The notes beneath the pieces are model-generated. The model made no database searches. It had not been told where the DNA came from and saw nothing but the letters and a program-made list of their open reading frames with translations. A DNA stretch of 28,145 bases, taken from the NCBI GenBank assembly GCA_965365445.1, contig CBDUBS010000030.1, positions 1-28,145 on the forward strand, given 5' to 3'. Below are positions 1 to 7,705 of this stretch, piece after piece. Numbering within the stretch: position 1 is the stretch's first letter; every line of letters starts with the position of its first letter. The translations under genes and the position numbers were made by a program. The DNA comes from CBDUBS01 sp965365445 (GTDB taxonomy: Bacteria; Bacteroidota; Rhodothermia; Rhodothermales; DASSAV01).

Positions 1-383
1 ATCTGGTACAGGTTGTACCGGCGGCCGTCGGATTCGGGGATGGGATTGCCGTCGGGGGTTGAACAGATGACGTGCGAGAACCAGGGGTCGTGCGAGACGA
101 CGATCTGCTGATCTTTCGAGACGACCACATCCAGTTCGAGGGTGTTTACACCCAGGTCGGCGGCGAGCAGAAAGGCCGGGATGGAGTTTTCGGGCAGCAG
201 TCCGCGGGCTCCGCGATGGCCCTGGAAGTCGAATGGGGGCGGGATGTTTTTCTGTGGAGCCGGCATAGGCGGACCTGCGCACGAGGAGAGGATCAGGAAT
301 AGCGCCGGGATCAGGAGCGGCAATAGGACGCCGTGACGAGCGAGCCGCGTTCCGCCCGGCAGGTTGAAGGGGTTTCCGCCCAC
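1..383 (-). CDS. Glycerophosphodiester phosphodiesterase, lipoprotein, partial (cut by window start)
   Basis: The enzyme hydrolyses glycerophosphodiesters to glycerol-3-phosphate and an alcohol; here it is probably anchored outside the cytoplasmic membrane. The translated minus strand shows the GDPD hallmark HRGARGLLPENS, followed by the ELD motif (LELDVVVSKD) and the catalytic HD in VVSHDPW. A hydrophobic stretch ending in LILSSC is a lipobox, so the mature protein begins at that Cys. The start is uncertain. A GTG at 383 gives an n-region with two Arg before the hydrophobic core; a TTG at 323 is possible; an ATG at 266 would remove the signal peptide. The C-terminal part lies beyond base 1. 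It follows the corrinoid-protein gene by about 37 bases on the same strand and is probably the last visible gene of that operon. Family call is firm; start is not. Confidence 0.85.
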   Translation of the reverse strand, partial: MGGNPFNLPGGTRLARHGVLLPLLIPALFLILSSCAGPPMPAPQKNIPPPFDFQGHRGARGLLPENSIPAFLLAADLGVNTLELDVVVSKDQQIVVSHDPWFSHVICSTPDGNPIPESDGRRYNLYQ

Positions 384-420
384 AACCCGCAGCCCGACAC
401 CGGGATAGAGACGGAACGGC

Positions 421-1053
421 TCAATTTCCAAGCAATTCGTGGGCTTTGCGGACGGCGGACGAGGCATCCGGGGCGTAGCCGTCCGCGCCGATTTCCTTTG
501 CGAAGCCGGCCGTTACGGGCGCGCCGCCCACCATGATGAGGGTGCGATCCCGGAGGCCCGCCTGTTCGATGGCTTCGATGGTGCGCTTCATGCCGGGCAT
601 GGTCGTCGTGAGCAGGGCCGACATGGCGAGGATCTGGGCGCCCCGGTTCAGTTCTTCGATGAAGCGTTCCGGGGGGACGTCCACGCCGAGGTCAATGACT
701 TCGAAGCCCGCTCCCTCGAACATCATGGCGACAAGGGATTTGCCGATATCGTGCAGGTCGCCTTTGACCGTGCCGATGACGATACGGCCCAGGGAGGGGA
801 CGCCGGAATCCACGAGATGCGGTTTGAGCAGTTCCAGCCCGGCTTTCATGGCGCGGGCGGAGATGAGCATCTCCGGGACGAAGTACTCCCCTTCCTCGAA
901 CAGCCTGCCGACCTCCTGCATGGCGTCGATCAGGCCGTCGTGGAGGATTTTTTCGGGAGCGACGCCTTCCTGCAGGGCCTGCTCCACGAGGGGAACCACC
1001 GGTTTGGCCTGGCCTTCGATGACATGAGCGCGAATCTGTTCGAGCGTGGACAT
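421..1053 (-). CDS. Corrinoid (cobalamin-binding) methyl-carrier protein
   Basis: This is a 210-residue protein of the MtmC/MtbC/MtaC-like corrinoid family, which carries a methyl group on cobalamin between a substrate-specific methyltransferase and an acceptor methyltransferase. Residues 1-85 form the helical cap typical of the family (LFEEGEYFVPEMLISARAM). Residues 90-210 form the B12-binding Rossmann domain with the signature D99-L-H101-D-I-G104, where H101 is the lower cobalt ligand, then S152-A-L with TTT, and G183-G184. Length is normal for the family. It lies 52 bases downstream of a GH140-like hydrolase gene and upstream of the GDPD gene, all on minus, so co-transcription is likely. 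No partner methyltransferase (MtaB, MttB or UroD-like MtaA) is visible in the window, so the methyl donor is unknown. The family call is firm; its role beside glycosidases is unexplained. Confidence 0.88.
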   Translation of the reverse strand: MSTLEQIRAHVIEGQAKPVVPLVEQALQEGVAPEKILHDGLIDAMQEVGRLFEEGEYFVPEMLISARAMKAGLELLKPHLVDSGVPSLGRIVIGTVKGDLHDIGKSLVAMMFEGAGFEVIDLGVDVPPERFIEELNRGAQILAMSALLTTTMPGMKRTIEAIEQAGLRDRTLIMVGGAPVTAGFAKEIGADGYAPDASSAVRKAHELLGN

Positions 1054-1105
1054 GGGGCGCCTCGTGATGAAAAGGAGTGGGTGGAGTAAGATAGGAAAGA
1101 GGGAA

Positions 1106-2734
1106 TCAATTCGCGCGGGTCAGGATGAGCACCCCGTCGTGGTCGAGGGGGGAAGTTAGTTCCAGGACCGCCTCGGGGCCGGCAGAGCCGGCTTCGGTAT
1201 GCGCGCCGCTTACCGGGTCGAACCAGCGCACGGTAAACGTGCGACTGAATGGGTTGCGGAGTTTTACGGTAAGGGGCGCCGGTAGATAAGCGAGCACGGA
1301 GTGGTCGTCGGCGCGCACGACGGAGACGAACTGGTTAAAGGCGTGCGAGCCGGGCTGCTCGATGAGGAGATCCTGCGCGGGCCGGTAGGTCCACCAGTCG
1401 AACTGCCCCATGAAGCGGGCGAGGAGGCCGATCTGACGGCTTCCGGGGAGCGAGAGGCTTTCGAGCCAGGAGTGGCGGTTGACGCCCGTACCGTGGTTGA
1501 GCATCTGCTCGCCGGAGCGCCGCAGCCAGGGCCAGATGCCGTTAGCCCCATAGGTGATTCCGGCGATGGGGGTGGCGAAGAGGCTCCAGTAGGAGGCGTT
1601 GCGTACGTCCCGGTCGGTGATCCGATCCTGGTGGCCCTCGTAGTTGGGTTCCATGTTGATGAGCGGGCGGGGGGGCAGCCGGCTCCATTGCCGGGCCATG
1701 GGTCCCTGCGTGATCCACTCGACCACGGGGGCGCTGTTGCTGTGGGAACTCTGGTAGCCGATGACGTCGAGCCAGGGTTCGTCGGTGTAGATGTCGCCGA
1801 TCCAGGAGCGGCCCATGGAGTGCGTGGCGACGACACCCGGCGGGTCGCCCTGAAAGACGCCGCGGCCGATGGTTTTCCAGCGCTGCTCGAAGGGGCCGGT
1901 GTAGTCGCCGTCGCCGCCGAGAATCCAGACGACGTGGTGGGCGCCGTAGCGAGCGACCATGTAGCGGGCCAGCAAAATCGCTTCGGCGTCGGGGAGGTAG
2001 TAGCCCGGGCTGAGCTCGCGCCCCTGCCCGCGCGGGAGGGCCCAGAGGAGGACCGGTGCGGCAACCAGCCCGTGGTGGTTTACGGCGTCGAACTTGCCGT
2101 CGAGTCGCTGGAAGAAAGTGGGGTTGATACGGATTCGCCCCGCGCCGTCGAAGGCGACCTCGCCGCGCTCGTCGGACGCCCCGCCGCGCCAGGGGGTCGT
2201 GACGAACTGGACGACGGAGTAGCCTGTGCCGGCCCGGTCGGTGAGGTAGGTTTCCCATTCCTCATCCGTGGACTTGAGCGCACCGTTCCAGGCCGTACAG
2301 GCGGCCCAGAAAAAGGGCTTGCCGTCGGCGTGGGCCAGATGGTAGGCCCCCTCCGGGTGCTCGATGCGGCCCGAGCGGGCGAGCGCTCCTTCCCCGGCGG
2401 CCTGAAGGCAGCGGAAGGAGCCGCTGCGTTTGTGCAGGCCGGTGTTGGAGGTATCGGAGGCTTCGGATACCCACGCCCAGGGGCCCGGCTCGTCGGGCAT
2501 GAAGCGGACTTTCCAGAGGTCGCCGCCGTCCCAGAAACCGTTGACCCGAACCTCGCGGCCCGTAGGTGAGATGAACCGGACGGCGAACGAGGAAAGGTCG
2601 TACAGCGGGTTATCGTAGGAGCGGGCGCTGGTAAACGACTGCTCGTAGCGGCCCCAGCGCTCGACGGCAGGGGTTTGCGCCGGGAGCATCCGGGTGAGGG
2701 AGAGGCCCAGCAGGAGGAAAAGGGTGATTCGCAT
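1106..2734 (-). CDS. Secreted apiosidase-like glycoside hydrolase (DUF5060 + DUF4038, GH140-like)
   Basis: A 542-residue exported protein with a signal peptide at residues 1-19 (cleavage after LPAQ likely). Residues 24-115 resemble the DUF5060 beta-sandwich (NGFWDGGDLWKVRFMPDEPG). Residues 125-435 are the DUF4038 TIM barrel of the apiosidase-like family, with WILGGDGDYTG (D275) and INMEPNYEGHQ (E362) at the places where the GH140 acid/base and nucleophile are expected, and the family-typical ITYGANGIWPW. Residues 440-540 look like the C-terminal collagen-binding-2 type beta domain (FTVRWFDPVSG). GH140 enzymes are known to release apiose-linked units from rhamnogalacturonan-II; the substrate here is inferred and could be another plant or algal glycan. 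It starts 24 bases after the GH2 gene stop, so the two are probably one transcript and work in the same degradation pathway. Confidence 0.85.
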   Translation of the reverse strand: MRITLFLLLGLSLTRMLPAQTPAVERWGRYEQSFTSARSYDNPLYDLSSFAVRFISPTGREVRVNGFWDGGDLWKVRFMPDEPGPWAWVSEASDTSNTGLHKRSGSFRCLQAAGEGALARSGRIEHPEGAYHLAHADGKPFFWAACTAWNGALKSTDEEWETYLTDRAGTGYSVVQFVTTPWRGGASDERGEVAFDGAGRIRINPTFFQRLDGKFDAVNHHGLVAAPVLLWALPRGQGRELSPGYYLPDAEAILLARYMVARYGAHHVVWILGGDGDYTGPFEQRWKTIGRGVFQGDPPGVVATHSMGRSWIGDIYTDEPWLDVIGYQSSHSNSAPVVEWITQGPMARQWSRLPPRPLINMEPNYEGHQDRITDRDVRNASYWSLFATPIAGITYGANGIWPWLRRSGEQMLNHGTGVNRHSWLESLSLPGSRQIGLLARFMGQFDWWTYRPAQDLLIEQPGSHAFNQFVSVVRADDHSVLAYLPAPLTVKLRNPFSRTFTVRWFDPVSGAHTEAGSAGPEAVLELTSPLDHDGVLILTRAN

Positions 2735-2758
2735 GGGGGCAGGCAGGTTGCCGAAAGG

Positions 2759-5700
2759 TTAGCGGCTCCGAAGCACGTCGATGGGGGGAAGGATGACGGG
2801 TTCGTAGGAATCCATCCGGAAGGCGCCGTCCCGGTATCGGATGGCCGGGTTCAACTCGTCCATGTACCGGTAGATGCGCTGCTTCTGCTCGGCCGGGAGG
2901 GCGGCAAACTCAGGATACGCCAGCGAGAGTAATTGCTCCAGAGAACCGGCCTTAGCGATGTAGTAATCCAGGCGATGCTCGTGGGAAAACACACCGCCCT
3001 TGCCGTCGTCGGTGACAAGCACGGGGGTGGAACTGAATCCTTCGCGGGTGCTGCCTTCGAGGAATACGACCCGCGAGCCGCCGAAGAGGGGCTCCAGGCG
3101 TTGCCGTTCGGAATCGAGCGTGAGCGGAGCGCCCTGCCCGATGATTTCATCCGCGTAGTAGCGCATGAGGGCATCCCGGAAGAATACGTGCAACCGGACG
3201 GCTTCCAGATACCGGCTGAGGCGGATGGCTTCGTTGTAACGGCCGGCGAGGAAATTGAAATCGTCCTCGATCATCCGGCCCCCGGAGGCCGTGAGGGTTT
3301 CGGCGAGGCGGGTTTCGAGCGCCCGGTACGCGGCGGTGGTGGTATCGACCTCCGGGTTGCGTTGCCGGATGAAACTTCGGATTTCGGAACGCACGGCGGA
3401 GGGTGTTCTTCCGGCGACGACCAGCGGATCGGCGGCCGGGCGGATCTGCTCGACACCGGTGAGGTCGTGGCCGGGGCGATAGGAGGCATCGCGGCGGACG
3501 GGCCGGCGTCCGGAGTCGCTGAGGGAAGGAAGCCGGATGCCCGAGGCGACGGGCCGCCCGGGGGGCGTGCTCCGGAGGGCGATCTCGGCCGGAGCCAGAC
3601 CGGGGGAAGTGACACGAACGCGGATCACGCCCGGCTCGCTGGTGGAACGGACCAGGTTCTGCACCGGCGTATCGATGTACATGACGCCTTCCATGGCCTC
3701 GTGCTTGTTCCGGTCGCTTTCATAGAGCTCGGGACCCACCAGTTTACCGGGACCTTCGACGGACCAGGTGAGGGGGTTGTCGGCTCCGTAGACGTGCACG
3801 CCGGCGGCGTCCACGATGTCTACGGAGATCATCGAGATGCCGGAACGGTCGGCGGGAATTTCGGCGGGGGATGCCGAGAGGACGAGCCGTGCGGGCGGAC
3901 CGGCCATGACGACCGTATCGCGCAGCATGACCCCGCGCCGAGGCCCTTCGGCGATGAGCGCCCCCCGCTCGATGGGTACGTTTTTGAACGTCACGGTGTA
4001 GAAGTTGCTTCGGTCGGGCGTTTTACGGCCCATGCTGCGGCCGTTTACGAACAGTTCCACGTAGTCGGCGTTGGAATCGACGATGATGTCCCTGCTCTGC
4101 CCGACGTAGGGCATTCGCCAGTAGTGGGGATGGATGAACAGGACCGGCTCGGCGGACCAGTTGGCTTTCCAGAGGTAGTAGCCGTATTTGGGGAAGCGGT
4201 ACAGGTCGATCCAACCTTTCGGGTTGATGTGCTTGAGCGGGGCGTTGGTGTACTCCCGGTCGGCGCCGTGGTCGGCATAGAGCCAGTGGACGAGGTCCTC
4301 ATCGATGCGGGCCCGGTTGTTTTCGTGGGAGCGCATACGGAAGTGTTGCCATTCCTCGGTGGAAGCGTGCTGGCCGTTTTCGGGACGGGCGTCCTTTTCA
4401 TCTACATCGTACCAGCCGCGAATGGTTACGCGCAGCTGATTTTCCATTTCCAGGTCGTCATGGGTATGCTGCACGTAGGGATCGCCTTTCGGGCCGTGCC
4501 GGAGGTGAACGATGCGGGTGGTATCTTCCTCCCACACCCAGCGTCCGTCGGCGGGGTCGTTGGTTTCGTTGCCGATGCTCCAGAACAGGATGCTCGGGTG
4601 GTTGCGGTCCCGGCGGACCATTTCCCGGACGTTCTGCTCCTGGATGTCCTCCCCGAAATCGATACTTTTGATGTTCGGGACTTCCTCGACCATGATGATG
4701 CCGAGGCTATCCGCGAGGTGGTAGAGAATGGGATCGTTCGGGTAGTGGGTGGCCCGAAGGAAGTTCATGCCGAGGTCGTTCCGGATCTGGTCCAGTTCCT
4801 TCGCATGGAGCCACTTGGGAATGGCGTCGCCCAGCCAGGGGTATTCCTGGTGGCGGTTGGTGCCGTGGATGTGCACCGGTTCACCGTTGAGGTAGAGCGC
4901 ATCCGTTTCGTGGTCCCAGTGGAACCAGCGAAAACCGAGGGGACTTTCGTAGGCGTCCACGAGGCGGCCGTCGGTATACAGTTCGGTATGGACCCGGTAG
5001 ACGTAGGGGTCCTGCGGCGACCAGAGGCGCGGCCGGGAGACGGGCTCGGAGGTTTGATCGAACCGGTGGGTTGCATCCGGCTCGATGGAGGCTTCGGTCT
5101 CCATCTGGTCCAGGATGCGCCGGTCGGCATCGACGATGACCGTGCGCAGGCGGGCCTTGCGCGGTGTGCGGCCGTCGTTGCGAACGAACGTTTTTACGTA
5201 CACGATGCCCCGCTCGTCGCTCACCTCGGGAGTGGTGACGAAGGTTCCGCCTTCGTAGTCGGCCGAGCCCTGGAAGGGGATGTAGAGATCTTCTTTAATG
5301 ACGAGGCGGACGTCGCGGTAGATGCCGCCGTACACGTCGAAGTTGCCGGCGGTCATGGGCGGGATGCCGCCGAACAGATCGTCGCGGCGGTTGGATACGG
5401 CGACGGCCAGGACGTTTTCCGCTCCGAAGCGGACATGGTCGGTCAGGTCGAACGAGAACGACGTGTACCCGCCCTTATGCTCGCCGATGAACCGGCCGTT
5501 CAGGTATACGCGGCTGTATTTTTGCACCCCGTCGAATTCGACGAATACTTTTTTTCCTTTCAGGTCGGAACCGAGTTCGAACCGCTTTCGGTACCAGCCC
5601 CAACCGTACCACCAGTACGGGTCGTCGCGTTCGGCGGCATTGCGGATGAAGGGATGGACTTCACGGGTGGTCTCGAAGGTGCTCCAGGTATGCGGTACGG

Positions 5701-5908
5701 CAACGGCAGGCCAGCTGCGGTCGTCGTAGGAGGGAGCGGCTACCTCCGGGGCGATCCGTGTGGAGGGGAAATACTGGAACGTCCAGTCCGTGTTGATCGT
5801 CTGCTCGGCTCCGGCTGAGAGCGGCCGGTAGACCTGCCCGGATGCGCGAGGCGGGAGAAGGAATACCAGCGCGGCAATCAGTGAGAGGGGGATTCGTAGT
5901 GAGAGCAT
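2759..5908 (-). CDS. Secreted glycoside hydrolase family 2 protein with long C-terminal extension
   Basis: I chose the ATG at 5908, giving 1049 residues, because it begins a clear signal peptide (MLSLRIPLSLIAALVF, then ASGQ); the frame is open to 6010 but those 34 residues do not look like a leader. Order of domains: GH2 sugar-binding jelly roll about 30-205 (VYLNGRFIGEHKGGYTSFSF), GH2 Ig-like sandwich about 215-325, TIM barrel about 330-590 with the acid/base in WSIGNETND (E448) and a possible nucleophile in STEEW (E518 or E519), a DUF4982-like region about 600-665, a Big3/invasin-like Ig domain about 670-785, and then about 260 mostly helical residues I cannot assign. GH2 enzymes of this layout are usually beta-galactosidase, beta-glucuronidase or beta-mannosidase-like exoenzymes; the exact specificity is not readable. 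It is the first gene of the minus-strand operon. Confidence 0.87.
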   Translation of the reverse strand: MLSLRIPLSLIAALVFLLPPRASGQVYRPLSAGAEQTINTDWTFQYFPSTRIAPEVAAPSYDDRSWPAVAVPHTWSTFETTREVHPFIRNAAERDDPYWWYGWGWYRKRFELGSDLKGKKVFVEFDGVQKYSRVYLNGRFIGEHKGGYTSFSFDLTDHVRFGAENVLAVAVSNRRDDLFGGIPPMTAGNFDVYGGIYRDVRLVIKEDLYIPFQGSADYEGGTFVTTPEVSDERGIVYVKTFVRNDGRTPRKARLRTVIVDADRRILDQMETEASIEPDATHRFDQTSEPVSRPRLWSPQDPYVYRVHTELYTDGRLVDAYESPLGFRWFHWDHETDALYLNGEPVHIHGTNRHQEYPWLGDAIPKWLHAKELDQIRNDLGMNFLRATHYPNDPILYHLADSLGIIMVEEVPNIKSIDFGEDIQEQNVREMVRRDRNHPSILFWSIGNETNDPADGRWVWEEDTTRIVHLRHGPKGDPYVQHTHDDLEMENQLRVTIRGWYDVDEKDARPENGQHASTEEWQHFRMRSHENNRARIDEDLVHWLYADHGADREYTNAPLKHINPKGWIDLYRFPKYGYYLWKANWSAEPVLFIHPHYWRMPYVGQSRDIIVDSNADYVELFVNGRSMGRKTPDRSNFYTVTFKNVPIERGALIAEGPRRGVMLRDTVVMAGPPARLVLSASPAEIPADRSGISMISVDIVDAAGVHVYGADNPLTWSVEGPGKLVGPELYESDRNKHEAMEGVMYIDTPVQNLVRSTSEPGVIRVRVTSPGLAPAEIALRSTPPGRPVASGIRLPSLSDSGRRPVRRDASYRPGHDLTGVEQIRPAADPLVVAGRTPSAVRSEIRSFIRQRNPEVDTTTAAYRALETRLAETLTASGGRMIEDDFNFLAGRYNEAIRLSRYLEAVRLHVFFRDALMRYYADEIIGQGAPLTLDSERQRLEPLFGGSRVVFLEGSTREGFSSTPVLVTDDGKGGVFSHEHRLDYYIAKAGSLEQLLSLAYPEFAALPAEQKQRIYRYMDELNPAIRYRDGAFRMDSYEPVILPPIDVLRSR

Positions 5909-6600
5909 ATCGATTGGACCAAAAGGGGTACGGGCGGAAGTTGAGCCGATCCGGTACGGTAGCCGCCGCACGCGGGTAAAACAAGTCGCGTAACGCTTTT
6001 CACGAAGCATTTATGCCCCGGCCGCATCCTCCCCCTTGAGGGAGGCCGCCCTAAGGGACGGAGGGTGTTCCGGCCCGGCCTTGAAGCGGCGCTACTATGG
6101 CCTGTTTTTTCATCCCTCATTGTGGATGCATGTACTTTCTTTTGTGGGGACAAAAGAAAGTACCAAAGAAAATCCCTTTCAATCGGCACGCGCGAATCCA
6201 TCCCCCGACGCGCAGGGCCTACCGTGCGGCGCGGGACTGTGGCGTCAGGCTGCCGTGCCTGGTTGATGCGCCGCCCGCTAACGCGCGATGGATTTCCCGC
6301 CGCACCGGCCCCGATTGGGGAAGAAACCTAACGGGATTCGGCGTTTGGCCAGCCTTAAAGTGGCGCTTGAAACGCGCTACTGCCCGAGCGCGGCAACACC
6401 CCCACCCCGCTTCGCGGGGCGGTTATGGGATAATTATCGGGTTGAGATATGCAAAAGAGGGTAGCCCCGCTTAGCAGGACGGGTTTCTGGCGCCGTTACC
6501 GACCGGCGGGTATGCACGGAGGGCATACGGGGCCTGGCGGGCGGCCGGAAGCCCGATCAGCGCCATGTAGGAGTGAGCCCGGGCATGGACCGAAGCGACC
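5909..6600. other. Gene-free stretch with hairpins and interspersed-repeat-like sequence
   Basis: No convincing gene lies here; the open frames in it have no recognisable protein features and run through the palindromes. It holds CCTCCC/GGGAGG arms at 6028-6045, a 14-bp palindrome at 6132-6163, a CCCCGC-TTC-GCGGGG hairpin at 6405-6419 and GTATGC/GCATAC arms at 6510-6528. The phrase CGCTACT occurs twice (near 6090 and 6376). The texture, a long A/T-rich palindrome beside CCCCCTTGAGGG-like text, resembles the interspersed intergenic repeats seen in Bacteroidota genomes. The GH2 operon promoter must lie at the low-coordinate end but I could not recognise it. Confidence 0.6.
6132..6163. repeat. 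Perfect 14-bp inverted repeat, 4-base loop
   Basis: Arms GTACTTTCTTTTGT and ACAAAAGAAAGTAC are exact reverse complements around GGGG. The right arm is followed by CAAAGAAAAT, repeating the A-rich theme. It is not followed by a T-run on plus and is not next to a stop codon, so it is unlikely to be a terminator. A REP-like or interspersed element is the better guess. Confidence 0.75.
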
Positions 6601-7128
6601 TTACGGATTGGCGCTGGCCAGAAGCTCGATGACGAGGCCGAGGGGTTCGGAGGCGTCCACGTAGGCATATCGACCTCCGGTAAACCGGCCCTGCTGGACG
6701 AGGCGCCCTCCATGTCGTTGCAGGAAGGAAACCTGGTCCTCGATATCGTCTACCCTGAACGCGATATGGTGGACCCCTTCGCCGCGGGCATCCAGGGTTT
6801 CCTGCCAGGTGCTCGGTCCGCCGACGGGTTCGATGAGTTCGAGGGTAAGGTTGTCGAGTTTGATGAAGGCGAGTCTGGCGCGTCCGGTGGTCGTCTGGCC
6901 GTTATACAGGATGTGCGTTTTGTCTGCGGTGTCCGTCAGGCGAACGCCGGGGACCTCCACACCGAACACCTCGGCATAGCGGCGGGCGGAGGCTTCGATA
7001 TCCTTTACGACGATGGCGACCTGGGTTACGTTACGGCTACCGAAGGCACTGGCGGGACCCATTTCCCGGCCGGCGAGGAACGAGAAGCCGGCCAGCAGCA
7101 AGGCGGCCGGAACGATAAGCATACGCAT
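6601..7128 (-). CDS. Exported VOC/glyoxalase-fold protein (methylmalonyl-CoA epimerase-like)
   Basis: The ATG at 7128 is set by a strong Shine-Dalgarno (GGAGG, seven bases upstream) and yields 175 residues; a second ATG two codons on is possible. Residues 1-30 form a hydrophobic leader (LIVPAALLLAGFSFLAG), so the protein is exported or membrane-tethered, unlike classical cytosolic epimerases. Residues 33-172 are a two-module VOC fold: VTQVAIVVKDIEASARRY, then LTLELIEP, GVHHIAF and LVIELL. Three expected metal ligands are present (E97, H120 or H121, E168), but the first position is Gln36 where a His is usual. Methylmalonyl-CoA epimerase is the nearest pattern, but the leader makes that substrate unlikely; lyase, dioxygenase or isomerase activity on a small molecule is equally open. 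It lies 70 bases downstream of the plug-domain lipoprotein gene. Confidence 0.78.
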   Translation of the reverse strand: MRMLIVPAALLLAGFSFLAGREMGPASAFGSRNVTQVAIVVKDIEASARRYAEVFGVEVPGVRLTDTADKTHILYNGQTTTGRARLAFIKLDNLTLELIEPVGGPSTWQETLDARGEGVHHIAFRVDDIEDQVSFLQRHGGRLVQQGRFTGGRYAYVDASEPLGLVIELLASANP

Positions 7129-7134
7129 GATGAT

Positions 7135-7170
7135 TCCTCCGATCAGAAGGTGGGGGGTATGATCGGAGGA
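7135..7170 (-). promoter_or_regulatory. Inverted repeat masking the Shine-Dalgarno of the VOC gene
   Basis: On the minus strand the leader reads TCCTCCGATCA, 14 bases, then TGATCGGAGGA, then ATCATC and the ATG at 7128. The arms are perfect 11-bp complements and the second arm contains the GGAGG ribosome-binding site. In RNA the site would be buried in the stem, so translation could be switched by whatever opens it; a DNA-binding dyad or the end of the upstream transcript are alternatives. No T-run follows it, so it is a poor terminator. Confidence 0.6.
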
Positions 7171-7198
7171 TACGTCGGCCGGAGACGCCGGGCAACCC

Positions 7199-7705
7199 CT
7201 ATTCGTCGGAGGCCCGGCGGGTGGTGATGAGGATGACGCCGTTGGCTCCGCGCGAGCCGTAGATGGCGGTGGCAGAGGCGTCCTTGAGTACGTCGATGGA
7301 GGCAATGTCGTTCGGGTTGATGTGGGCGAGGCCCATCCCGTCCGACGTCTGGAGCGGCATCCCGTCGAGCACCACGAGCGGTTCGTTACTGCCGTAAATG
7401 GAGCTGACTCCCCGAATCCGGATGGAGTATCCGTTGCGGTCCCGAATGACCTGCACGCCCGCGAAGCGGCCTTCGAGCAGCTCTTCCACGCGCTGGACCG
7501 AGCGGTCCTCGAAGTCGTCCCGGTCGGCGGAGGCCACCGACGCAGTAGACTGCGACGGCGCCATGGTGCCGTACCCGATGTTGACTTCTTTTTCCTTCGT
7601 TACCGATCCGGCCTCACGGCTTCCGGTGCATGCCGCGAGCACAAAGGAAGCGCTTACCGCCAGGACGACCAGGAGGGTTCCTCCCAAGGTACCGTTACGT
7701 TTCAT
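7199..7705 (-). CDS. Stand-alone SusC-type TonB plug-domain lipoprotein
   Basis: A 168-residue protein with a lipoprotein signal peptide (lipobox LAAC, Cys26). After a short linker comes EVNIGYGTM, which resembles the segment joining the N-terminal domain to the plug in SusC-family receptors, then a plug domain at about 58-163 with IRIRGVSSIYG, PLVVLDGMPL, IASIDVLKDASATAIYGSRG and NGVILITTRR. All these motifs belong to TonB-dependent outer-membrane receptors, but the roughly 700-residue barrel that should follow is absent: the reading frame stops cleanly after RRASDE. It is therefore either a free-standing plug anchored by lipid or a domesticated receptor fragment. The intact signal peptide and clean ends argue against simple decay. 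It is upstream of the VOC gene on the same strand. Confidence 0.85.
   Translation of the reverse strand: MKRNGTLGGTLLVVLAVSASFVLAACTGSREAGSVTKEKEVNIGYGTMAPSQSTASVASADRDDFEDRSVQRVEELLEGRFAGVQVIRDRNGYSIRIRGVSSIYGSNEPLVVLDGMPLQTSDGMGLAHINPNDIASIDVLKDASATAIYGSRGANGVILITTRRASDE

Noticed and set aside
2933..5818. A very long plus-strand open frame opposite the GH2 gene, with similar long frames opposite the GH140-like gene (1301-2569) and the Gfo/Idh/MocA gene (8211-9545).
   Set aside because: High-GC coding DNA leaves the antisense frame open; the translations have no recognisable domains, and the sense strand has full families.
6036..6474. Several plus-strand open frames of 76-125 codons across the palindrome region.
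   Set aside because: They overlap each other in different frames, cross hairpins, and lack ribosome-binding sites or protein-like composition.
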